Assembly (NCBI RefSeq): GCF_001555965.1
Contig: NZ_LSHX01000036.1
Location: forward strand, 1-64,000
Length of the DNA: 64,000 nucleotides
Direction: 5' to 3'
Origin: Sphingomonas sp. CCH21-G11
GTDB lineage: Bacteria; Pseudomonadota; Alphaproteobacteria; Sphingomonadales; Sphingomonadaceae
The translations under genes were made by a program, and so were the position numbers. Under the pieces are notes generated by a model, which saw nothing but the letters and a program-made list of their open reading frames with translations, searched no databases and was not told the DNA's origin. Shown piece by piece: positions 26,670 to 36,045 of the stretch. Each line of letters begins with the position of its first letter. The stretch's first letter is position 1.

Positions 26670-27592
26670 CCGATCGCGCAGCCTTACTATTTGCCGCACT
26701 GATGACAGAGGCGGTGATCGGCTATCCGGCGTGGCTGTTTGCCGCGATCGGGCATCCCGTGAGCTGGACGGGCGCGTTGATCGCGCGGTTGGAAGGCGAT
26801 TGGAACATCGGATCGGCCGGACGGCGAAGGGCAATGGGGGTCGCGGCCGTTGGCGTCATCATCGCGGTATCGGGCGGTATTGGCTGGGCTGTCGTGGCTG
26901 CGCTCGATGATGGGTGGGCGGTTATCTTGCTCGTCCTCGCGGCGACCTCCGGGCTGGCGCAGCGCAGCCTTCACGATCATGTCGCAGCGGTTGTCCGGTC
27001 CCTCGCCGCCGGCGACCTGCCCGCCGCCCGTGTCGCGGTATCGGCTATTGTCGGGCGCGATACACAGGCGCTCGACGAGAATGGCGTCAGCGTTGCGGCG
27101 ATCGAGAGTCTTGCCGAAAGCTTTTGCGATGGCGTCGTTGCGCCGGCCTTCTGGTTCCTCATTGCCGGGTTGCCCGGATTGCTGATCTGCAAGGCGATTA
27201 ATACGGCCGATTCGATGATCGGGCATCGTGACGCACGCTACCGTGACTTCGGCTGGGCCGCTGCGCGTGCCGATGATCTGATGATGCTGGTTCCAGCACG
27301 CCTTTCGGGGTTGCTGCTCACGGCTGCCGGGCGTGGCGGGCTGGCGGTGATGTGGCGCGATGCCGGCAAGCACGCCTCGCCCAATGGCGGTTGGCCCGAA
27401 GCGGCGATGGCTGGTGTGCTGGGGCGCCGTCTTGGCGGTCCGGTGCGCTATGCGGGCGAACCGAGCGACCGAGCCTGGCTCGGTGATGGCCCCGCGCCGG
27501 ACGTTGCCGATCTGGCAAGGGCGCTGGCGCTGTATCGCCATGCTTGCCTGCTGCTCTGGATCACCGTCGGGGGCATCGCATGGCTGTGCTGA
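26666..27592 (+). CDS. cbiB: Adenosylcobinamide-phosphate synthase (CbiB/CobD)
   Basis: A 308-residue membrane enzyme that joins aminopropanol phosphate to adenosylcobyric acid. Motifs: [31 protein letters not shown] and [20 protein letters not shown], with four to five membrane segments. GTG start overlaps the btuD stop. It uses the product of the upstream CobC-type decarboxylase and is followed by cobQ. Confidence 0.92.
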   Translation: MTDRAALLFAALMTEAVIGYPAWLFAAIGHPVSWTGALIARLEGDWNIGSAGRRRAMGVAAVGVIIAVSGGIGWAVVAALDDGWAVILLVLAATSGLAQRSLHDHVAAVVRSLAAGDLPAARVAVSAIVGRDTQALDENGVSVAAIESLAESFCDGVVAPAFWFLIAGLPGLLICKAINTADSMIGHRDARYRDFGWAAARADDLMMLVPARLSGLLLTAAGRGGLAVMWRDAGKHASPNGGWPEAAMAGVLGRRLGGPVRYAGEPSDRAWLGDGPAPDVADLARALALYRHACLLLWITVGGIAWLC

Positions 27593-29040
27593 TGCTGCAG
27601 GGCACCGGCTCGGATGTCGGCAAATCGGTGCTGGTCGCCGGGCTTTGCCGCCTGTTCGCCAATCGCGGCCTGAATGTCCTGCCGTTCAAGCCGCAGAATA
27701 TGTCCAACAACGCCGCCGTAACCGAGGATGGTGGCGAGATTGGCCGCGCGCAAGCCCTCCAGGCGCTTGCGTGTCGCGTCCCGCCAAGCACCGACATGAA
27801 CCCGGTGCTGATCAAGCCGCAATCTGACAAGGGCGCGCAAGTCGTCGTCCACGGCCGCGTCATCGGCCAATGGGGTGCGGGCGATTATCAGGATCAAAAG
27901 GGCGCGCTGCTAGACGCCGTGATGGCGAGCTATGCCCGGCTGTGCGGGCGCGCCGACCTCGTGATTGTCGAGGGCGCGGGCAGCCCGGCGGAGATCAATC
28001 TGCGGCGCGGCGACATTGCCAATATGGGCTTCGCGCGCGCGGCGGGGGTGCCAGTCGTCCTTGTCGGCGACATTGATCGCGGCGGCGTGATCGCCTCGAT
28101 CGTTGGGACCCAAGCGGTCATCGATCCGGATGACGCCGCAATGATCAGGGGCTTCCTGATCAACAAGTTTCGCGGCGATCCGCGCCTGTTCGACGATGGC
28201 TATGCCGAGATCGCGCGGCGCACTGGCTGGCCGGGACTGGGCGTGGTGCCGTGGATCGCCGCTGCACGTCAGCTACCCGCAGAGGATGCGGTAGTGCTCG
28301 ATACGGCGGTGGCAACAGGCGGCGTCGTCACCATCGCTGTACCGATGCTCTCGCGCATCGCCAATTTCGACGATTTCGATCCGCTGATCCACGAGCCCGC
28401 CGTCCGGCTTGTCTTCGTGCAGCCCGGCCAGCCAATCCCGGCGGACGCCGGGCTGATCATTCTGCCCGGCACCAAGGCGACGATCGCCGACCTCGCTTTC
28501 CTGCGTGTGCAGGGCTGGGATATCGACATCGCCGCGCATGTCCGGCGCGGGGGCGGCTTGCTCGGCATTTGCGGCGGTTATCAGATGCTCGGCCAGACGA
28601 TCGAGGACCCCGATGGCGTTGAGGGTTCGCCGGAGACCGTGTCGGGGTTGGGTTATCTGCCCGTCACTACCCGGCTGACCGGAGACAAGCGCGTGGTCGA
28701 TGTCACCGGCACGAGTCTGCGCGAAGGTGCGGCTTTTGCGGGTTATGAAATCCATGTCGGGCGGACGTCAGCGCTGGCACAGGTGCAGCCGTTGCTGAGG
28801 CTTGCTGATAGCACGCACGACGGCGTGGTCAGCGCCGATGGGCGGATTGCAGGCTGCTATATCCACCGGTTGTTCGATCACCCCGCCCAGCGCAGCGCCT
28901 GGCTGGTGCGGCTGGGTGTGCAAAGCGATGGCGTGGCGCAGGAGCACCGCGTCGATCAAGCGCTCGACTCGGTGGCGGCTGGGCTGGAACAGCATGTCGA
29001 TATCGCGCGGCTGCTGGAAATTGCGGGGCACAGGCCATAA
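27580..29040 (+). CDS. cobQ: Cobyric acid synthase (CobQ/CbiP)
   Basis: A 486-residue amidotransferase that amidates corrin side chains using glutamine. The N-terminal dethiobiotin-synthetase-like domain starts [16 protein letters not shown], with KPQNMSNN soon after. The C-terminal class I glutaminase carries [10 protein letters not shown] (nucleophile Cys) and GYEIHVGRT. Start 27580 gives the usual family N-terminus and a 13-bp overlap with cbiB; an ATG at 27592 is the alternative. It ends at TAA, which the bluB frame overlaps. Confidence 0.92.
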   Translation: MAVLMLQGTGSDVGKSVLVAGLCRLFANRGLNVLPFKPQNMSNNAAVTEDGGEIGRAQALQALACRVPPSTDMNPVLIKPQSDKGAQVVVHGRVIGQWGAGDYQDQKGALLDAVMASYARLCGRADLVIVEGAGSPAEINLRRGDIANMGFARAAGVPVVLVGDIDRGGVIASIVGTQAVIDPDDAAMIRGFLINKFRGDPRLFDDGYAEIARRTGWPGLGVVPWIAAARQLPAEDAVVLDTAVATGGVVTIAVPMLSRIANFDDFDPLIHEPAVRLVFVQPGQPIPADAGLIILPGTKATIADLAFLRVQGWDIDIAAHVRRGGGLLGICGGYQMLGQTIEDPDGVEGSPETVSGLGYLPVTTRLTGDKRVVDVTGTSLREGAAFAGYEIHVGRTSALAQVQPLLRLADSTHDGVVSADGRIAGCYIHRLFDHPAQRSAWLVRLGVQSDGVAQEHRVDQALDSVAAGLEQHVDIARLLEIAGHRP

Positions 29041-29675
29041 TAGGAACAACCTTCGACGCGGCTTTTCGCGAGCAGCTCAACAGCCTGCTGGCTTGGCGCC
29101 GCGATGTGCGGCATTTTGACACCCGCCCTCTGCCCGAAGGTCTGCTAGGCACGCTGCTCGATGCCGCCTGTCATGGGCCCTCTGTAGGTAACGCGCAGCC
29201 CTGGCGCTTCGTCCTCGTCGTCTCGCCCGACCGCCGCGCTGCCCTTATCTCTGAAGTCGATGCGCAAAAGCTTGACGCTGGCGAGAGCTATTCTGGCGAG
29301 CGAAAGGCGCTTTACGATAAACTCAAGCTCCACGGTCTGCGCGAGGCGCCCGAGATCGTCGCGGTGTTCTGCGACGAGCAGGGAGAGGCAGGCCACGGCC
29401 TTGGCCGCGCGACGATGCCCGAAACCCTGTGCTGGTCGGTGGTGACCGCGGTGCACACCGTGTGGCTCACCGCCCGCGCGCATGGGGTCGGGCTTGGCTG
29501 GGTGTCGATCATCGAGCCTGCGGGTATGAACGCACTGCTTGATGTGCCTGCGCATTGGCGCTTTATCGCTTTGCTGTGCTTGGGCTATCCCGAGCGCCAG
29601 AGTGAGACGCCCGAGCTGGTCCGGCATGGCTGGCAGGACCGTCTCGCTGCCGACACCATCCGGCTGGAGCGCTGA
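29040..29675 (+). CDS. bluB: 5,6-dimethylbenzimidazole synthase BluB (apparent ATA start)
   Basis: BluB fragments reduced FMN to the cobalamin lower ligand DMB. The recognisable protein begins FDAAFREQLNSLLAWRRDVR, with Arg residues that bind the FMN phosphate, and continues with GPSVGNAQPWRFV and GLGWVSI. No ATG, GTG or TTG lies in this frame upstream of a GTG at 29106, which would cut off the RRD motif. An ATA at 29040 sits exactly where a TAATG stop/start overlap with cobQ would put the ATG, giving 211 residues, a normal length. Either ATA is used or the start has been mutated. The next gene, cobT, starts by TGATG overlap. Confidence 0.82.
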   Translation: MGTTFDAAFREQLNSLLAWRRDVRHFDTRPLPEGLLGTLLDAACHGPSVGNAQPWRFVLVVSPDRRAALISEVDAQKLDAGESYSGERKALYDKLKLHGLREAPEIVAVFCDEQGEAGHGLGRATMPETLCWSVVTAVHTVWLTARAHGVGLGWVSIIEPAGMNALLDVPAHWRFIALLCLGYPERQSETPELVRHGWQDRLAADTIRLER

Positions 29676-30673
29676 TGATCACCCGCGAAGACATTCAGGC
29701 CCGGCTCGATTCGCTTGCCAAACCGGTCGGCAGCTTGGGACGGCTGGAGGCGTTAGCGGTCGAACTGGCCATGGCCAGCCAGTCGCTCACCCCCCTTACT
29801 CGCCCGCGCCGCCTTGTGCTGTTTGCCGCCGATCATGGCGTGGTCGCCCAGGGCGTGACACTCTGGCCCTCGACGGTGACCACCGCGATGGTCGAGACGA
29901 TCCTGCGCGGCAAAGCGAGCAGCACCGCGCTCGCGCAGACCAATGGCGTCGATGTCCGGGTGGTCGATGCGGGGATGGCGCAGCCACCGCGCCCGCCTTG
30001 GCCTGCGCACTTCAACGCGGCGGCGGTCGCACGCGGCACGACGGACCTCAGCCGAGGCCCGGCGATGTCGGTGGACCAGTTTAACTCTGCCTGGGCGCTG
30101 GGCGAGGCGGAGGCCCAAGCCGCGATCAAGGCAGGCCACCGCCTGCTGATTGCGGGCGAAATGGGCATCGGCAACACCACTGCCGCCGCCTGCCTCACCC
30201 ATGCGCTGACCGGGATCAATGCCGACACTGCAACGGGGAGCGGCGCGGGCGCGGATGCTGCGATGCGTGCTATCAAGCGAGATATCGTCGCCGCTGCGGT
30301 CGCTGCGCTCGACGGCCGCACGGACAAAGCCGCGCTGGCGGCGATCGCCGGGTTAGAGATCGCCGCGATTGCGGGGTTCTATGCCGCCGCCGCACGACAG
30401 GGAATCCCGGTGCTGCTCGATGGCTATGTCACTACTTCCGCCGCGCTGATCGCCGAGCGGCTTTGTCCGGGGACGCGCGCGGCGATGATCGCAGGTCATC
30501 TGTCCGCCGAGCCCGGCCACCGCGCGGCGCTGGCGCAATTGGGGCTTACCCCGGTGCTCGAATGGCAGATGCGGTTGGGCGAAGGCAGCGGCGCATTGGT
30601 CGCCCTGCCGCTGCTCGACAGCGCCGCCGCCATACTGCGCGATGTTGCGCGGTTGGCGGACCTAGGCGTCTGA
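29675..30673 (+). CDS. cobT: Nicotinate-nucleotide:DMB phosphoribosyltransferase
   Basis: A 332-residue enzyme that activates DMB to alpha-ribazole phosphate. Family motifs: DSLAKPVGSLGRLE, FAADHGVVAQGVT, GEMGIGNTTAAA and LLDGYVTTSAALIAE. It directly follows bluB, so the pathway makes and activates its own lower ligand. TGATG overlaps at both ends. Confidence 0.94.
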   Translation: MITREDIQARLDSLAKPVGSLGRLEALAVELAMASQSLTPLTRPRRLVLFAADHGVVAQGVTLWPSTVTTAMVETILRGKASSTALAQTNGVDVRVVDAGMAQPPRPPWPAHFNAAAVARGTTDLSRGPAMSVDQFNSAWALGEAEAQAAIKAGHRLLIAGEMGIGNTTAAACLTHALTGINADTATGSGAGADAAMRAIKRDIVAAAVAALDGRTDKAALAAIAGLEIAAIAGFYAAAARQGIPVLLDGYVTTSAALIAERLCPGTRAAMIAGHLSAEPGHRAALAQLGLTPVLEWQMRLGEGSGALVALPLLDSAAAILRDVARLADLGV

Positions 30674-31467
30674 TGGCCGGCCGCTGCCCATGGTGGGCAC
30701 CACCCCTGCTGGCCTTACAGTTCCTGACGCGGCTGCCGGTGACTGCGACCGATCGGCTGTCGGGAGAGGCGGTGCGCGCTGGGCTGACTCTCGCAGTCGG
30801 CTGGTTTCCGCTGGTTGGAGCACTGATTGGCGCCGTCACTGCAACGATCACTCTTGGTGCAATGGCACTCTGGCCAGCACCCGTCGCGGTTCTGCTCGCG
30901 CTCGCCATCGAAGCGCTAATGACCGGTGCCTTCCACGAAGATGCCGTGGCCGACTTTTGCGATGCTTTTGGCGGCGGCCAGACAGCAGAGGACGTGCGCC
31001 GCATCATGAAGGACAGCCGCATCGGTAGCTATGGCACGGTCGGTCTTCTGCTTGCACTTAGTCTGCGGGCGACGTTGATGATCGCCGTGCTGGAGCGATT
31101 TGATGGGCTGACTGCGGCCCTGGTCATCACGGCTTCGGCCTGTTTCGGGCGTTGGCTGATTGTTGCCCTGATGGCCATTGTGACCCAAGCGCCTAGCGGC
31201 ACCGGCCTCACGAAGGATATTGCTGCGGGCGTGGGTCTGAGCAGCTTGGCCCTTGCGTCGCTGGTCGCCCTGCCGATTCTGACCCTTGTCACCCTTCATG
31301 CTCCAATCGCGATGATTGGCGGGCTGGCCGTTGCCCTGGTTTTTCTACTTTGGTTTCGCGCACTTCTTATCCGCCGGATTGGCGGGAGCACCGGCGATTG
31401 CCTCGGCTTTGCGGCCTATGTCGGTCAACTCATGCTTCTTTTGGCTGCCGCCGCGGCCACGCCATGA
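30673..31467 (+). CDS. cobS: Cobalamin synthase (CobS/CobV)
   Basis: A 264-residue inner-membrane enzyme joining adenosylcobinamide-GDP with alpha-ribazole phosphate. GAFHEDAVADFCDAFGGG and MKDSRIGSYGTVGLLL are the family acidic and glycine motifs; about six membrane helices follow. The start at 30673 is fixed by overlap with the cobT stop. It ends with an ATGA overlap into the phosphatase gene. Confidence 0.92.
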   Translation: MAGRCPWWAPPLLALQFLTRLPVTATDRLSGEAVRAGLTLAVGWFPLVGALIGAVTATITLGAMALWPAPVAVLLALAIEALMTGAFHEDAVADFCDAFGGGQTAEDVRRIMKDSRIGSYGTVGLLLALSLRATLMIAVLERFDGLTAALVITASACFGRWLIVALMAIVTQAPSGTGLTKDIAAGVGLSSLALASLVALPILTLVTLHAPIAMIGGLAVALVFLLWFRALLIRRIGGSTGDCLGFAAYVGQLMLLLAAAAATP

Positions 31468-32024
31468 CAGCCACACTATTGATGGTACGTCACACCGAGG
31501 TCGCGCGACACTGGAAAGGACGCTGCTGTGGTGCCAGCGATGTTGGCCTGAGCCGTGCCGGCGCTGCCCATGCCAGGTCGCTCGCCTCCACCATCGCCGC
31601 GTGGTGCCCTGATATCGTTATCCATTCGAATCTGCGTCGAACGCGGATTCTCGCGCTACAGATTGCCGCGATCGCAAAGGTCGAAGCTATTGCAGACGCG
31701 AACTGGCGCGAACGTGATTTCGGCGATTGGGAGGGGAAAAGCTGGCTGGCAATCTACCGCTCCACCGGCAATGCGATGGACGGGATGATCACTGCGCCGG
31801 ACAGCTTTCGCCCAGGCGGCGGCGAGACAACGACCGAACTGGCAGACCGAACATTGGACGCAATCGCCCGATTGACCGCGCGGCGTGTCGCCGTCGTGAC
31901 CCATGGCGGGCCGATTGCGGCGGCGCAGGGAAGATCGGCGGGCCTGCCGGAACATGAGTGGTTGGCGCTGGTGCCGAGATACGGTGAAACGTGGGAAAGA
32001 CCCATGAACGACGGTTTTTGTTAA
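31464..32024 (+). CDS. Alpha-ribazole phosphatase-like histidine phosphatase
   Basis: A 186-residue phosphoglycerate-mutase-fold phosphatase. The catalytic RHTE is at residues 9-12 (His10), and a second His lies in VVTHGGPI. It would remove the phosphate from alpha-ribazole phosphate or cobalamin phosphate, the last step of the pathway. It is the last gene of the operon, coupled to cobS by ATGA. In enteric bacteria this enzyme is called CobC. Confidence 0.88.
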   Translation: MTATLLMVRHTEVARHWKGRCCGASDVGLSRAGAAHARSLASTIAAWCPDIVIHSNLRRTRILALQIAAIAKVEAIADANWRERDFGDWEGKSWLAIYRSTGNAMDGMITAPDSFRPGGGETTTELADRTLDAIARLTARRVAVVTHGGPIAAAQGRSAGLPEHEWLALVPRYGETWERPMNDGFC

Positions 32025-32273
32025 GAGTAGCCACTGGGAAACCGGCTTACCAACCGCCAGCATTGGTCGCCGATCCACTATCGTCTCAAAGGTATCCGCC
32101 GCTCGGCAACTGGCCGACTCCGGTCGTCTGGTTGATGCGAAGGCTAGATCCCATGATGGTTGATATCAGGTTGCATACAAAAGACCCACAAGGCGACATC
32201 CAGCGGTGCTTTCGCGATCCCCAACTTCGGACGTCCGTTCATCCCGATAAAGCGTGCCATAGACGATAGCGCT

Positions 32274-33086
32274 CTAACGCGACGTAGCCACAGCCCCACT
32301 CAGCATATCGATCACGATCCGGCCATCGCGACGAGTCGTCAGTACATGCCGCCGGCCACCATTATGCGGAAACCCCCGAGCGTGCTTGCGGTAGAGCGCG
32401 ACCGTTTCCTGGGAAGCATATTGGATGCCACTATCCGAAATGACGATCATTTCGGGATTAAGACCTGTCTGCGCAAAAAGCTCGGCGCAATAGCCATTTT
32501 GTCGACCATGATGAGATGCCACCAGAATGGTGATGTCGCTCATCGCAGCTCGGAAATCGGGGCGCTGAAGTAGTCGTTTCCAACCCGCCACTTCCATATC
32601 GCCGGCGTAGCAGATCGAGATCTTCGGCCAGCGCAGGATAGACACAAGGCTGAGATTATTTTCGTCAATGAAGTCGTCAGGATAGCGGTTCCAGAACTGG
32701 GTCGTCCGCAGTCCGTCGAAATAGGGCTGCTGGGTCACTGCTTCGGTGTAGCCGCCCGTCATGGCCGCAAGGGCGGCGATGCCACGCCCCATGCCGCCCT
32801 GGCTCTTGAGGTGAAGCAGGTCTTCTCCGCTCACCGTCGGGTTACGCGATAAAATGCCGATGCCAATCTTCTCGCGAAGAGCGACGAGATCGCTGGCGTG
32901 ATCTTCATCGCAATTCGTGATCATGAGTTCCTCGAGCCAGCCGATACCGCGCGAAGCGAGATGGCTCGAAGGTCGCCAGCCCGAAGTACTATTGTGACCG
33001 CAGTCGATCAGCATATGTTCGCCTGTCGTGCTGGTGATCAGCGAGCATTGACCATGTTCGACATCGAATATCTCGGTCGTGCTCAT
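32274..33086 (-). CDS. ComEC-like metallo-beta-lactamase-fold protein, degenerate site
   Basis: A 270-residue protein with a ComEC/Rec2-type MBL fold: DVEHGQCSLI, LIDCGHN, then TNCDEDHASDL where the usual HxHxDH or SHxDxDH stands (the first His is Asn), CYAGDME and LVASHHGRQNG. Lost ligands suggest altered metal binding or a regulatory role. It is the last gene of the four-gene operon with the E2-E1-JAB protein and overlaps the membrane-protein gene by ATGA. Start 33086 is fixed by that overlap. Confidence 0.8.
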   Translation of the reverse strand: MSTTEIFDVEHGQCSLITSTTGEHMLIDCGHNSTSGWRPSSHLASRGIGWLEELMITNCDEDHASDLVALREKIGIGILSRNPTVSGEDLLHLKSQGGMGRGIAALAAMTGGYTEAVTQQPYFDGLRTTQFWNRYPDDFIDENNLSLVSILRWPKISICYAGDMEVAGWKRLLQRPDFRAAMSDITILVASHHGRQNGYCAELFAQTGLNPEMIVISDSGIQYASQETVALYRKHARGFPHNGGRRHVLTTRRDGRIVIDMLSGAVATSR

Positions 33087-33772
33087 CAGCTCTGAACCGA
33101 ATTGAACGTCCGCAGCACCTCGCGCGAATAGGCGGCGTAGAATTTCATGAAGCGGCCGAACATGCCGACTGCGAGGACCACCGCTCCTGCCGCACACCAT
33201 CCGGCCTGCACATCGCAGTGTCTGATGGCCGCCGTCGCGAGCACGGCTGCCGCAATACAAGCCGCGAAGCTTACATTCCTGCACATCCCGTAGACGTTAC
33301 TGAATGTATCGAGCCGCCTCGCTGTATCAGCCGAAGTCCTCGCCTTGGGAAAGGCGATCTGGAAAACCGTCTCCGCATCCGCTGGCACGACACCACCCAG
33401 CAATGTTGCGGCCTTATCCTTGATGGACGTGGCGAGCGTTGGGGCGAACGGCTGATATTCACGGGCGCCTGCAACCGCGCAGAGCAACTTTTCGCGCCAA
33501 CGGGGTGTTGCAAAACCGAGAAGGACCTCGCCTGGCGGATGGAAGAAGCGGCGGCCGACCAAATGCTCGAGAAAGCTCGACGACGGTCCCGCCAGCAGCT
33601 GACCGATCAGATAGGCGATTACTATCCAGAAGACCCCGGCCGCCACTGTCCAGGAAGACCGGGTGATCAGCGTCGAGCCGCCAAAGGCGAGATCAATAGC
33701 GGCGATGACGATCATCCCCGCGGAAAGGAAAGCGTAGAACTCATAATCGGTGAGCGGAAACCAGCTTTTCAT
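33086..33772 (-). CDS. Membrane protein of the E2-E1-JAB operon
   Basis: A 228-residue protein without a known family. Four membrane segments are evident: about 12-30 (FLSAGMIVIAAIDLAF), 41-60 (VAAGVFWIVIAYLIGQLLAG), 165-185 and 190-210. A soluble stretch of about 100 residues (FLEHLVGRRFF...TARRLDTFSN) lies between the two hairpins. Four-base overlaps on both sides place it in the same translation-coupled operon. A membrane-anchored effector or sensor is plausible but unproven. Confidence 0.75.
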   Translation of the reverse strand: MKSWFPLTDYEFYAFLSAGMIVIAAIDLAFGGSTLITRSSWTVAAGVFWIVIAYLIGQLLAGPSSSFLEHLVGRRFFHPPGEVLLGFATPRWREKLLCAVAGAREYQPFAPTLATSIKDKAATLLGGVVPADAETVFQIAFPKARTSADTARRLDTFSNVYGMCRNVSFAACIAAAVLATAAIRHCDVQAGWCAAGAVVLAVGMFGRFMKFYAAYSREVLRTFNSVQS

Positions 33773-36042
33773 CGTGATTCGCCCTTCTTCGCTATGAGCG
33801 CATGGAAACGGGTCGGCGTGGCGATCAACAGCACCGACGGCGGGGCTCGACCAGCGGCGAGATCGGCGGCGGTGCGCCAATCGGTCGGCGACGGCCCCTG
33901 CTCGGCCAAATGGCTATGCCATGTGCCTACATCGAACAGCGTCCGGCCGCTGACTTCATGGCGATCGTTGATTTGCGCCTGAAGTCCCTGCGTGCCGAGG
34001 AGAAACAGACTGGCTGACCGCGTGCTGTCCGGCGGCGCATCGAGCAGGTCAACGACCGTCACGGTCTTGAGCCGGGCACTGCTCAAGCCGATCATGATCC
34101 CGCCGGTTTCGACATTGCCATAGAGCTTGGCGTCTTGTCGGATCCGCTTGGCGACCCGCTGGGAAATCCTGAGTTGCCAACCGTCACTACCGTCGATCAG
34201 CACAGTTTCGAACGAAGGGACGGCCTGTTTGCTCCAGCGTGTTGCCGGCGAGTTCTCCTCAGAGACCCCAATCACTATCGCCCCCTCTTTCACGGGGTGA
34301 TCGAGCGCCCGTCCAATCTCCTTCGACAGTGCAGCCGTCATCATCGAAAGCTGTGCGTCGTCGACGGCCATGGTCAAAGATCCGCAGCCTTGACCGATCT
34401 GTATCTGAGCGAGGCCTTCATCGGGGTCGAACAATAGCGCCGCCGTCTCGCTATCGTCGATGGTCGCATAGAGCTCGGCCATAAGGTCCGAATGATTGGG
34501 GTTATGGCCTTTTCCATCGACGAGAAGATATGCTACCCGGCCCTTTCCGAACAGCGCCGCTTCGAACAGACGCGGACGATCACGCTCTTGCGTCGATCCA
34601 ACGAGCGCCTCGCGGACCGAAAGCGATGCGGTCGCGTTCACCACCGCTTCTGAAGCTGCCGGCAAGATGTCCCTCCTCGATGCAGGAAAGCGCAAGGCAG
34701 CGGCAATATCCCCATTGTAAACCGCTGGCTGCTGCTTGAGGTCGCGCAATTCTTCGGCGAGCGCTTCAGCCTTATCGGTGGCGATATGTCGCCCCCCCAA
34801 GGCATGCCGCGCCATGTTATGCGGACGCAAAGACCCCTGGTCGCTTACCGCGACAACCTCCTGCCCGCCCCGCGCGGCGTGTAGTGCAAGTTTCGACCCA
34901 ACGCTGCCGCATCCGAGCATTGCGATAGCCGGCCGGGCGGGCGCGGCGGACAGGGTCCGTAGGAGAGCTGCGGTCAAAAGCTGATAGTGCATTGCCGGCG
35001 CCACCGGCTCCTTGTCGCCTTGAGCAAATAGCGATCCGCGTCGTGGCTCGGGACGAATTTCGACGACATAAGGCAGGAGTTCGATCGGTGATGCCGAGTT
35101 GATCAAATGCACCGGACGCCTGACACATAACAGAATGCCGATTGGAATCGGCGCACGCAACACGAGGCCGGCGAAGGATCGCTCAATGTTGGAAAGCAGC
35201 TGTTCGAAACCGCGCTCGCAGCCAAACTGAAGCGCCCGATCGCGCAGGTCGCCAAGGCTCGCGATGTCTTCGGGCCAATATCGATCGCTGACATGCGGCT
35301 TGCCACTGGGAAGCTTGTCCGGCCACACGATGCCGACGACCGTTCGGCCGATGGTGACGTCGGTCTTGTCGCGGGACGCCGTAAATTGGTCATCGTCGCT
35401 CTTGTGGCGAAGCGGAACGGCTTTACCCTCGCTGGTGATAAACGCCGACGCCGCGACCGTGACGCGGGCGTCGCGTTCGCCGCGGCGATAATAGCGAGCG
35501 TCCCATGTGGCAAAACCGCCCGATTTCGTGACGGCAAGGCGGGCCGAATCGGCATCGAGCGCGATGACATCCGCCAAATCCCGCCGGAGCATCGGCTCCC
35601 ATCCCTGCGCCGAATCGATAAGCGCATCGATAGCCGCCTTGCGTAGCCAGATCGCCACCTGTTCAATTAGATGGAAAATGCCGTATTCGACGAGGCCCCA
35701 TTGAAGGAAGAACTCGTCCTGGCTGCCATCGACAAGACAGGGGCGCGGAAGGGTCGTCGCTGAGCCCGGCTGAAGATGTGGGAAGCTCCGCGGAAAGTCG
35801 GGCCGTAGGGTCACGCTCGGTGACCGCCATGGGTAACCAGGCGGCAAGACGAAGGTCACCGGCTCGATGGTACGAACGCCGGTCGTACTGACGCCGTCAG
35901 CCTTTAGATGCAGTGGCATCTCGACTTTCATATCGAGACGAATGCGCAGGTCGGCGAGAACTTTGCCGCCTGCGCATTCCGGGTGCTCCCTGGCAACCCG
36001 CAGCAAATGATTAGCTGCGTCCGCGCTTGCCCGATCCGACAT
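33769..36042 (-). CDS. E2-E1-JAB ubiquitin-like conjugation fusion protein
   Basis: A 757-residue chain with three linked modules. An E2-like domain (about 30-140) has FVLPPGYPWRSPSVTL and a candidate catalytic Cys102 in LPRPCLVDG. An E1/ThiF-like domain (about 370-580) has GCGSVGS (377-383), Asp401, Asn409 and Arg412 for nucleotide binding and a candidate thioester Cys553 in GQGCGSLTMA. A JAB/JAMM protease (about 620-757) has Glu645, His709-Ser-His711, Ser718 and Asp721. So one protein could activate, transfer and remove a ubiquitin-like modifier. No ubiquitin-like gene was found beside it. It is coupled by ATGA to the membrane-protein gene. Confidence 0.85.
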   Translation of the reverse strand: MSDRASADAANHLLRVAREHPECAGGKVLADLRIRLDMKVEMPLHLKADGVSTTGVRTIEPVTFVLPPGYPWRSPSVTLRPDFPRSFPHLQPGSATTLPRPCLVDGSQDEFFLQWGLVEYGIFHLIEQVAIWLRKAAIDALIDSAQGWEPMLRRDLADVIALDADSARLAVTKSGGFATWDARYYRRGERDARVTVAASAFITSEGKAVPLRHKSDDDQFTASRDKTDVTIGRTVVGIVWPDKLPSGKPHVSDRYWPEDIASLGDLRDRALQFGCERGFEQLLSNIERSFAGLVLRAPIPIGILLCVRRPVHLINSASPIELLPYVVEIRPEPRRGSLFAQGDKEPVAPAMHYQLLTAALLRTLSAAPARPAIAMLGCGSVGSKLALHAARGGQEVVAVSDQGSLRPHNMARHALGGRHIATDKAEALAEELRDLKQQPAVYNGDIAAALRFPASRRDILPAASEAVVNATASLSVREALVGSTQERDRPRLFEAALFGKGRVAYLLVDGKGHNPNHSDLMAELYATIDDSETAALLFDPDEGLAQIQIGQGCGSLTMAVDDAQLSMMTAALSKEIGRALDHPVKEGAIVIGVSEENSPATRWSKQAVPSFETVLIDGSDGWQLRISQRVAKRIRQDAKLYGNVETGGIMIGLSSARLKTVTVVDLLDAPPDSTRSASLFLLGTQGLQAQINDRHEVSGRTLFDVGTWHSHLAEQGPSPTDWRTAADLAAGRAPPSVLLIATPTRFHALIAKKGESR

Positions 36043-36045
36043 CCT

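Noticed and set aside
32025..32273. Possible gene between the cobalamin operon and the MBL gene
   Set aside because: The short frames there show no family features or start signals, and the longest runs antisense into the MBL gene.
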